The notes below the pieces were generated by a model. It was given only the letters and a program-made list of their open reading frames with translations, had not been told where the DNA came from and made no database searches. A stretch of 64,000 nucleotides of DNA, taken from positions 5,051,821-5,115,820 of the forward strand of contig JAJEKV010000057.1 of the NCBI GenBank assembly GCA_021234155.1, in the 5' to 3' direction. The position numbers and the translations under genes were made by a program. The stretch comes from Isoetes taiwanensis. Its lineage: Eukaryota > Streptophyta > Lycopodiopsida > Isoetales > Isoetaceae. This document shows positions 44,952-52,610 of this stretch, piece after piece. The stretch's first letter is position 1; every line of letters begins with the position of its first letter.

Positions 44952-45146
44952 GGAAAAAGGGAAAAACCCTAATTTTTGGAAAACTTGGAAAATTTTTGGG
45001 TTGGGCAAATCTCACCTATTTTGAGGTCAAAATGAGGATTTGAAAGCTAATTTGAGGGTTTGAGCATGAGTAAAACTATCTAATGAACCTATTGCAACAA
45101 ACTTGAGGTCAATTGGAGGTGGCATGAAAGAGATAATGCTGAAAGT

Positions 45147-45211
45147 ACTCACGGTGTGCGCTAGAAGGCTGACCTAAAATTTAGGTCGATGTCCTGGCGC
45201 ATACCGTGAGT
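45147..45211. promoter_or_regulatory. Type I palindrome upstream of ORF B
   Basis: The arms start ACTCACGGTGTGCGC and end GCGCATACCGTGAGT, with centre GACCTAAAATTTAGGTC (perfect). It lies 196 bp upstream of the TATA box. Confidence 0.85.
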
Positions 45212-45349
45212 AAATTGGCCCTATTTGGTCAAAATTTGTCTAAACAAGATGAACTAAGCGTCAAAACATGATGGTCTCACCGAGATATGTAGGATTGACC
45301 CCTTAGTTGTCCAGTTTGGAGATGTTTAGGACCACTTTTGATGTGAAAT

Positions 45350-45414
45350 ACTCACGGTGTGCGCCTGGGGCCTGACCTAAATTTTAGGTCGACGCTCTGG
45401 CGCATACCGTGAGT
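45350..45414. promoter_or_regulatory. Type II palindrome upstream of ORF B
   Basis: ACTCACGGTGTGCGCC pairs with GGCGCATACCGTGAGT, with centre GACCTAAATTTTAGGTC. CACGG/CCGTG here replaces CATGG/CCATG of the ORF A-proximal type II copies, a change on both arms. Confidence 0.85.
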
Positions 45415-45558
45415 AACTTCTCACTTTTTGGCCATATAATGTCCAATTTAACTAAAACAAAAGGCAATTATTGCTAATTCAACTTTAATTAACAACATTT
45501 ATGCACTTATAACTTACCCAAAACAACTTTTTATTTATAAAATTTATTATTTACAAAA

Positions 45559-46809
45559 TTAACGTTCTCCTTTAATGGAGCTTGCCGAGTGCATGTCCTT
45601 GGTCATCAACGTTACTCTTTTGGCGTGTATAGTGCACGCCCTTGAGTCTTCAAAATGTTGCACCAGCTTCTGCTCAGCTGCTTCTTGCAAGGGTAGCAGC
45701 ATTTCACCTGTGACTCTCATGCTCGAGTCGAACTCTTGTACGACCTCCTTGACGAGTCTGGCGAACGGTGCTCGCGGGATGAGAGGGCCGTAACTTCTCT
45801 GAAAGTGCCTGATTTCCCGAACTGCTTGTGGCAGTCTTGATCTGGGCTTCCTCGCTATTGGCTTCTTGGGAGGTACCGGCTTCTCTGGAGGCGGCTTGAG
45901 CGTCTTCTTCTTCGATGGCCGTCCTCCCTCGATATAAGTGACCTTGTTTGCCTGATAGTAGGAGTTGTAGGCCTCCCACTTCTTCATGTATTCCTTGTAG
46001 GCCTTTAATTTCTTCTGGTAGACCCTGCAATGGTCTACCACATAAGACTCCCGGGCAGGTCGGGGCGGCTTCTTTGGATCCTTCTCCCATGTGGGATAGG
46101 GTGTGGGTGTCTGTATCTGCCGATCCCTGTCCGTCCGATCCTCGTCTGCTGGTTTGGAGGAGCTCCCTACCTCTTGATTAGGGTTGTAATCTTCATCATC
46201 TTTGTCATCAGAGGATGGGGGTTGATCTGCTTGCCGTTCGTTGATGACGAGCTTTACCACGGGCGTCGCCTTCATCTTCCTCTTGGGCTCCTCCTTGCCC
46301 TTTCCCTTGAGTTTCTTTTTGGCTTCTGCCTCCTGTTCTTCTCGCTTTCTTTTCTTCTCGGCCTTTCTCCTCTTCTTACGTTGTAACTTTGCCTTCTGCA
46401 TTTGGATCCAGGCCTCGAGTTCTTCTTCTAGTGTCGACTCTGGAGTTGGCTCCTTCTGCTCATCTGGTGCCCTGGCAACCTGCTCGTCTTGTTCTGCCCT
46501 CTCTTGTGCTTGTATTTCCTGCTCAATCTGCTCGAACTCTCTTTGAGTCTCCTCGTCTGTCGAGCCTTCGGATTCCACCTCTGCTCCTTCGTCCAACTCC
46601 TGGTTGATGCGGTCAGCCAGCTCTTCTAGGGATTCTTGTATGGATCCCTCCTCCTGTGGCTCTTCCGAAGTGCTCCCCTCGGGTGATGAAGGTTGGTCTC
46701 CTCGAGCGAGAAGCTGCTCTCGAAGTAGCTGCTGTATCCGCCTCTGATCTTGGGCGCTAGGCTGTTCGCTGGGTCGATACTTCTGAGCCGTTTGTTTGGT
46801 GCGCACCAT
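45559..46809 (-). CDS. ORF A: retrotransposon-encoded histone H3-like protein, 416 aa, open
   Basis: A single open frame from the ATG at 46809 to TAA at 45559. Residues 1-14 (MVRTKQTAQKYRPS) are the H3 tail with A1V and R8Q relative to the copy at 28451. K4 and K9 are kept, and Tyr replaces Ser10. Residues 15-130 are acidic and Q/E-rich, about 138-180 are a Lys/Arg cluster, about 196-212 are acidic, and GGRPSKKK is near 297. Residues 328-416 (45562-45828) are a full H3 histone fold: helix N AVREIRHFQ, helix 1 LIPRAPFARLVKEVVQEF, helix 2 LQEAAEQKLVQHFED, loop 2 and helix 3 CTIHAKRVTLMTKD, ending IKGER. Loop 1 has canonical H3 length, not the longer CENH3 loop. No intron is present. The expected role is an H3-type subunit pairing with H4 in the nucleus. 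The ~310-residue insert between tail and fold is without parallel in ordinary H3. Confidence 0.93.
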   Translation of the reverse strand: MVRTKQTAQKYRPSEQPSAQDQRRIQQLLREQLLARGDQPSSPEGSTSEEPQEEGSIQESLEELADRINQELDEGAEVESEGSTDEETQREFEQIEQEIQAQERAEQDEQVARAPDEQKEPTPESTLEEELEAWIQMQKAKLQRKKRRKAEKKRKREEQEAEAKKKLKGKGKEEPKRKMKATPVVKLVINERQADQPPSSDDKDDEDYNPNQEVGSSSKPADEDRTDRDRQIQTPTPYPTWEKDPKKPPRPARESYVVDHCRVYQKKLKAYKEYMKKWEAYNSYYQANKVTYIEGGRPSKKKTLKPPPEKPVPPKKPIARKPRSRLPQAVREIRHFQRSYGPLIPRAPFARLVKEVVQEFDSSMRVTGEMLLPLQEAAEQKLVQHFEDSRACTIHAKRVTLMTKDMHSASSIKGER

Positions 46810-46910
46810 GCTTTATTTCACGTCAATCGGAGCTCTGGCGCCCAAAAATCGCCTCGAAATGCGGGAGCTAACTTCTAGACAGAAAGTCTACAAATGAGAG
46901 GGGTTTGGGT

Positions 46911-46919
46911 CTATTTATA
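46911..46919 (-). promoter_or_regulatory. TATA box for ORF A
   Basis: TATAAATAG on the minus strand, 102 bp upstream of the ATG at 46809. CACGTCAATCGG in the 5' UTR (plus strand, ~46820) includes ACGTCA, the hexamer found in plant histone promoters, but its position downstream of TATA makes that link weak. Confidence 0.65.
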
Positions 46920-47022
46920 GTTTGGCAAATTTTAGGTCAAATTCTAAGTTGCTCTTTTTCATGTGTCAAAGCACCTATTAACTTAAAACATGCACTTTCT
47001 TTAGAGTTTTCCACGTAAAATT

Positions 47023-47087
47023 ACTCATGGTGTGCGCTAGAGGGCTGATCTAATATTTAGATCAAGGCTCTGGCGCATACTGTGAGT
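47023..47087. promoter_or_regulatory. Type I palindrome upstream of ORF A
   Basis: The centre is GATCTAATATTTAGATC, where the ORF B-proximal type I copy at 45147 has GACCTAAAATTTAGGTC. It lies 104 bp upstream of the TATA box. Confidence 0.85.
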
Positions 47088-47236
47088 AATTTTGCATTTT
47101 TGACTAAAAATAAACCACTTCTAGATATATTCCTAGGGGTGTGATATACAAATCTAGCTAAACCTTACCTTAAAACTCGATCCAGTATATTATCTTGTTC
47201 CAATTCTTCAAGTTTCAAGGTGAATGTGGTAGGGTT

Positions 47237-47301
47237 ACTCATGGTGTGCGCCTGGGGCCTGACCTAAAATTTAGGTCGATGCTCTGGCGCATACCATGAG
47301 C
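47237..47301. promoter_or_regulatory. Type II palindrome upstream of ORF A
   Basis: ACTCATGGTGTGCGCC pairs with GGCGCATACCATGAGC, centre GACCTAAAATTTAGGTC. It is the same as 17389-17453. Confidence 0.85.
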
Positions 47302-47496
47302 AATTTTCCACACTTGGTCAAAATTTAGTTCAACTTTTTAGTTTGGTTTTTCAATTCTTCTAACTGTTACTAACTTAGCATAAACTACAAAAAATGAGAA
47401 AAAAAAATTTCCCACTTTTTCGAGGTCTGAGAATTCTACTAAGTTAGTACTACTGGGGGCATGGCCAGTGCTTTGCTCTTGGTCTCCAAGAACATT

Positions 47497-47508
47497 GCTC
47501 TGATACCA
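47497..47508 (-). other. Primer binding site (tRNA-iMet)
   Basis: TGGTATCAGAGC on the minus strand, one base from the LTR end at 47510. Confidence 0.9.
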
Positions 47509-47509
47509 C

Positions 47510-48746
47510 TGTGACGTCCCCTACTCATATACGATGCACTCACCGTATACGAACAGGAGTTCATCCCCCATACCAGTTCCATACTGATACAAGGCCCTCT
47601 ACGTATCACTGCAACCTTGACGAGTTCCAGTGGGAAGAATGAAGGGGTCATTTTACCCTGTCTCCCTCAGGGCCTACCTAGCTGCGGAAGCATAAACATA
47701 CATGTAAGTACAAATACATCAACATCACATGACCATCACGAAGGATGGCTCACCACATATCTGCTCAAGATCAGTACATCACATATGGAGATCCTACCCA
47801 AGGCTCAGACTCAAGAGGAATGACTGACGGCTTGGGCCTCTAGAAGTCATTGCAGACAGAATTCATGGCAAATGGATTTGGCTGGCATAAGAACATGGCT
47901 TAGGGTAGTCCACTCCATCCGCCCCTCCTGTGCACACTTTGCAGAATAGGTTGAAAAGTATTAGGACCTGACTGTAGCCGCTGGATGCATAGCGAAAGGG
48001 GCTACTCCTGGGTTGCATCTCCCCAGTTCCAATGGGGTAGGTAGGGATTGATCCCACCAGAGGCTGGCATGCTGACTCAAGGTGACTAGAGGGCCACTCC
48101 CGTACTCGACTGAACTCCATGGAAGGTGTACACCACCCCAAGAGTGTCGAACCTATGCAAAGCCCGCACGCAGTGGCAGAGCATTAGGCCTAGTGCACTG
48201 TAGTCCCCGATGGGCTTTACTACCAGAGGGCTGTGATCATGAGTCAGGACATGAACCTCCTTGTAAGCCAGTCTGGCCCCTCTACCCATAACCAGGCGTG
48301 GTTCTTGTACACAGGCCGAATTTAATAGCGCATTAAAGAGGACTAGCTAGGAGCATCGACTACTAGGCTTTTAAGGTCTCTACCCCCCTTTCCAATACAA
48401 TGATTCCACAGAGATCATCATCACATACATACCATATAACTACTAAAGAATAAGATTTAATCTAAATCACAGAGTTAGGTTCTTTAGTTATGGCTTGATA
48501 TCTAGAGGTCTAGATGGCTGCTATGGGCAATTCAATAGGCTAAACCTACTTACACTATGCCTGGGAGGCGGGTTAGATTATTGAATTGGCAAAATACCTA
48601 ATCCCTGGCTTGCTCCTCCTGCTCTGAATGCGTCCATGCTGCAGAACTGCTTGAAGATGAAGCTAGAAAGGGAAGCTGAGGAGCTAGGCTGCTCAGACAG
48701 ACTTCTGGAGTCGAGATTGGCTCTTGGAGCAAGCAAAATGGAGCTC
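47510..48746 (-). mobile_element. Chromovirus 5' LTR, truncated
   Basis: It starts TGTGACGTCC (plus strand) and follows the other LTRs for ~1240 bp, to GGAGCTC at 48746. There homology to 18870-18895 stops. The missing ~300 bp include the LTR start, TATA box and telo-box, so this copy has no LTR promoter. Confidence 0.85.
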
Positions 48747-49772
48747 ACAACTCCTTTTAGCCAAATGCAATATAGGAAGAAGTTTAAACTATCCTCTAAT
48801 TACTTGAGAAAGGTGCTCAGATGGCTTGTTCCAAATTCCCCTCCTCTGTTTCAAAGAAGAGAAATGGAAGATTGGAATATTTGGGCTTATATTTCCCAGC
48901 ACAAATATTCTAGTCTTGAGAAAGAAAATCAAAGGGCATATCAGACTTGAGTGTTCAGCAAACTGGAATTACCATTGTGAGGATGAAACATGCACAAAAA
49001 GAAGATCAAGTGTACTTCTGGAAAATTCAAATCGTGGATTGCATAATTCTCAGAACACAATACTGAAGACAGATACAATGTTTTTTATAGCAATGCTAAT
49101 AGGAATAGAATGATATTGAATCAAATAGTTTCTTGGACGAAACGAATCCCTGCTATGAAATCCGGCCGTGTCTTCTGCCTGTGTCTTTCTTGGCTTATAT
49201 CATTCTCGAAAAAACACGTGCAAACAACCATACCTGGCATTCTCATAACTGCAGTTGTGATTCTCTCCACAAATCGGATAGAAAACATTAATGGCAAGCT
49301 CCAGTTGGTTCAACGGCCCATCCAATTTCCGGAACCCTAATTCCGTCATAATTTTTTTTTTTTTTTTTTAAAGATCTCAAGCAACTTAACAATAAAATGA
49401 CAATTTTTGTAAACTATCATGGAACTTGCTGAAGACTGTGTTGTAGTTGCTCCTCCACAGCCTTGGTATGCTCACAAGCACTGCCAAGAGGCCTCCTGCA
49501 AAAACTCTTGCTAGAAAACATGAGCTAAAATAATAACAGAAATTGTACCCTGCATGAATGCCTATGTTGTGGTCACTCTCCCACAACCTTGGTATGCCCA
49601 AAGCATTTCCAAGAGGTGTTCCTACCCACCGGGCCTTCATTATCATCTGAAGCTGGCAAGGAAATACTGTAATATACTGCCCAAAAGAAAATATTATAGA
49701 AGATGTTGCCTAATCGAGGCAACATATATACCCAAAAGAAAATATTGGGCTGGTCCCTTCAGCCCATGCATC
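48747..49772. other. Region between the chromovirus cluster and the Tat-like element
   Basis: I see no gene. It contains a T run (49351-49370), an imperfect ~120-bp duplication (CCTTGGTATGC blocks at about 49460 and 49580, each ending CAAGAGG) and two copies of CCCAAAAGAAAATATT (about 49680 and 49730). The right half may be the 3' untranslated end of the Tat-like element. Confidence 0.5.
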
Positions 49773-50109
49773 TCAGACCCAATATTTTTTAAGATAAATG
49801 ACATTAACAGGGTTGGGCAAGCATTTCAAAGATAAATCACAAAGAAGATAGGAGTTGATACCTGCTATTTCTTGGACGAAATATGGACCTTTCCACATGT
49901 TTGCAAACTTGGGTGCTTTACCTTCGAGTGCCTTGTTCCATTTCAACACCATCTCACCCTTTTCGAAGTGGCTTGGTGTCTTGTGTTTCTTATTAAAGAC
50001 TGATTGCTCCTGCTTACGTTTCATAATCACATGATCCAAAGCGTCTGCTCTTTGCTCGTCTAGTGCTTCCAACATATGCAACCGTTGTTCCAAGTTTTCG
50101 TCCAAGCTG
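49773..50109 (-). pseudogene. Integrase C-terminus of a Tat/Athila-like Ty3/gypsy element
   Basis: It reads LHMLEALDEQRADALDHVIM, then FEKGEMVLKWNK, KGPYFVQEI and VIYLKKYW, the C-terminal (GPY/F-like) part of gypsy integrases of the Tat/Athila group. It is the direct continuation of the integrase at 56521-57551 and was separated from it by the CACTA insertion. There is no chromodomain. Confidence 0.8.
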
Positions 50110-50112
50110 AGA

Positions 50113-50460
50113 CACTACAAAATCGTTGAGCCCTTTCGACGTCTATATCGACGATGAAACGTCGATGCATCGTCGATCATCGACGTTCAAAGGTCGACCC
50201 TAAACCGTCATACCGACTGAAGACCGTCGAAACACGGTCGAAATACGTGTCGAAATCGTGGCATCGATGCTCGACGGTGGATCGTCGATGATCGACGATC
50301 CGTGACGTGGCGATGCCGTGGCGATGCCACGGTGTCCGCCACGCTGAACGTCGATCATCGACGTTCAGTGGGCAGTGACGTGGCACACCCCGCGCCGCCG
50401 TGCCACGTGTCGGACACCTGTTATGTCCACTGGACGTCGATCATCGACGTCTCAAAATAT
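50113..50460. repeat. Left subterminal repeats of the CACTA element
   Basis: CGTCGATCATCGACG or its GATGATC variant occurs at about 50172, 50284, 50349 and 50434, with single half-sites between. A run of A/T simple sequence follows (50461-50520). Confidence 0.85.
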
Positions 50461-50520
50461 TTATAAAAAAAAAAAAAAATTAAAATTAATTTTTTTTTCA
50501 AAAAAAATAAAAAAATAAAA

Positions 50521-52190
50521 AACATAAACCATGCATCAAATTGGGTGCAATTTAAGACATATTAAGTTGTAAAGACTTCGAATTTTATTTATCAAATAAA
50601 ATATTTGGAGAAATCTAAATTAATCAATTAAAATCTAATTAAAATCAACTAAAATCTAAATTAATCAATTAAAGATCGTTCTTAAATTGAGAAGCAGGAA
50701 ATGAAAAACATATAAAAATAATGGCTCATGCCATGAAAATACTTGTAGCTGAGTCTACAAAAAATAAATTGAACAAAGGCGTACCTTCCTCTAATAAAAT
50801 TATTCCTTCTCTTTATTTTCGTGCTTCTTCAGATGAAGCCATAAGCTCTATTCTTGTCTATGCACCTGCAATGAAGAGAAACCAAATAAGGAGAAGAAAA
50901 GTTAGACTGGGCAGATAGAAGAAAAGCATAGAGTAAGAGCAGGTCGCAGCATAACAAAGAAACATGTAGCAAAAACCTTCATGCTTAACTTAGTGTTCGG
51001 AGGTTCCGATAAGTCGTTCTCTTTTGTCTCAAAAATATGCATTTTTCAGCTTTTAGCGCTTCCATGAAAGGATTCGTATCCATCTTTGCAGGTGGCCTAT
51101 AAGAAAGGAAAGGAGAAAAATGTGTTAGTTAGCTACTCAAGCATAAAAAGTTAAGCGACCTTGTTTACGCACAATGGAGAGAGGTAACCTTGCATAAGGA
51201 TCGTCGGTTTCAGCCATGTATATCCAAAACAAAATTGAAAATCTCAAAGAAGAGATCAAGCTTCATTTTGTTCAATTAGATATAGAATTTAGGCCTTGAT
51301 TGTGCTTAGGCCGAAGTTCTGAGCCACTGCAATGAAACTTAAAAAGGTTTAAATCTGGCATTTTCTGTAGCAATCCATGAAAGAAAGGAAATTAGAGAAA
51401 TTACTAAATGACTAATGAAATCAAAAGCAAACCTATTCTTTACTCAGTCTACAAAAAATGGACTCAATCTGAGCTAAAACCCCTTTTCCCGCAATCCAAG
51501 AACACTCAATGAATAAAAATAATAACGATAGAAAAAAAAAACCGCATTAGAACAAAGCAGATTGATTCTTTCTTACCTAAGCTTAAGCGCATGATAGACA
51601 ATCCCGGTTGTCATATAGATGCTAAGAGAAAGGCACAATAAATTACGGATCATCAATTCTAAGAAAAGAATAGAGGAAAAACGAATGATGAAAAAGAATT
51701 CGAAGAAGAAGAATGGAGGAGGAGGAGGAAGAAGAAGAAAAAGTGGAGGAGGATGATGAAGAAGAAATAGAAGAAGAGATGATGAGAGAAAGGGATGTAA
51801 GAATTGAAAAAGAATATAGAAGAGGGAGGGATTTGGAAGAAGGAAGAAGAAGCAAGAATGAAAAAAGGGCATGGCAAATATGAGGATAGAAACATTGGAA
51901 GGGATCAAAAATGGAAAGGGGATGGAAGAATTAACTAAAAGAGGCCAAGATTGATGAGAATGGGAAGAACAAACAACAAAAACATAAAGCCCTAAAACTT
52001 GAAAAAAACAAGCATGGATTCAAAAAGAGATGGTTGATCCAAGCACATACCTTTTGGAGCTTGCTTGGCAAAGGAAATGGGCTTCAAGACCATTTCGGGG
52101 GGCTAAAATCGCGCACGAATGATAGCTCCTCCAAGGTTCTTGCTTGCTCGAAATAGGTCACGGGTTTTCCGCCCGTTTCAAAAATTTACA
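50521..52190. other. AT-rich interior of the CACTA element
   Basis: No supported gene. A purine-rich GAAGAAGAAGAGG-type microsatellite lies at about 51690-51850. It opens long serine- or phenylalanine-rich frames on the minus strand that I take as artefacts. Possible decayed introns or untranslated parts of the transposon genes. Confidence 0.55.
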
Positions 52191-52194
52191 GATC

Positions 52195-52345
52195 GTCGAT
52201 TGATCGGCGCCACGACGTCGATGATCGACGGATATACCGACAGAACGGTTAGTATCGACGTTTGCAAAAAAAAAAAAAAAAAAAAAAAAATTGTACCTTC
52301 CAAAACCCTAGCCGCTTCATATATGGCATCCAAAACCCTAGCCGC
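52195..52345. repeat. Internal CACTA-type motif cluster, poly-A and short duplication
   Basis: GTCGATTGATCGGCG, CGTCGATGATCGACGG and TATCGACG lie at 52195-52262. A ~25-base A run (about 52266-52290) and two copies of CCAAAACCCTAGCCGCTTCA (52299, 52330) follow. The motif cluster 2.1 kb from the end could mark an older terminus. Confidence 0.6.
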
Positions 52346-52610
52346 TTCAAATATTCTTGGTTGAGGCAATAAGAGCTTGGCCGCTTCACATCTCGATTCT
52401 AGCAAGCATCCAGCGTCTTTGGAGCGATCTAAGGTTACATTTTGTATTTCCTTTCTCATAATCACTCCTTGTTCATTATCGTTCTTCGCCCCTTATTTGT
52501 AGCTCTTACTAATGTGAGGATGCAGGATGCCTTGCCCTACTATACGAATAACGCCATTGGAAAGACGTTTCAGAATATGGATGATCGTGTGCCAGGAGCC
52601 TTGGTCCCCT

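Larger units (their letters stand above)
16683..48746 (-). mobile_element. Head-to-tail cluster of one Ty3/gypsy chromovirus family carrying histone H3
   Basis: All copies point to the minus strand. The family order, read on the minus strand, is: LTR, tRNA-iMet primer site, palindromes, TATA, ORF A (histone H3-like), palindromes, TATA, ORF B, TATA-like box, gag with CCHC knuckle, protease, RT, RNase H, integrase, chromodomain, ~950 bp noncoding, polypurine tract, LTR. One LTR-to-LTR copy spans 17661-30699. No target-site duplication can be defined at the outer ends, as expected if copies were joined and cut by recombination. Confidence 0.9.
37893..48746 (-). mobile_element. Chromovirus copy with intact-frame ORF A and truncated 5' LTR
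   Basis: It contains, in minus-strand order, a truncated LTR (48746-47510), primer site, palindromes, TATA, ORF A, palindromes, TATA, ORF B, gag, protease (split by a MITE), RT, RNase H, integrase and chromodomain. The right edge is at 48746 inside the LTR, so the U3 start is missing. The left edge is the junction at 37892. Confidence 0.9.

Noticed and set aside
45559-46809. ORF A as the host centromeric H3 (CENH3)
   Set aside because: IRHFQ and LIP are CENH3-like, but loop 1 has canonical H3 length, the tail is canonical ARTKQTARK, and the gene sits at the same place inside three retrotransposon copies.
45559-46809. Histone part as an assembly chimera with a host H3 gene
   Set aside because: The fold is present in two separate copies with different lesions, and the tail in three, always between primer site and ORF B.
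46815-46830. CACGTCAATCGG as a true histone-promoter hexamer/octamer element
   Set aside because: It contains ACGTCA, but lies downstream of the TATA box close to the ATG, lacks the octamer, and is partly deleted in the copy with the perfect H3 tail.
51573-51908. Serine- or phenylalanine-rich frames on the minus strand
   Set aside because: Produced by a GAA/GGA microsatellite read in different phases.
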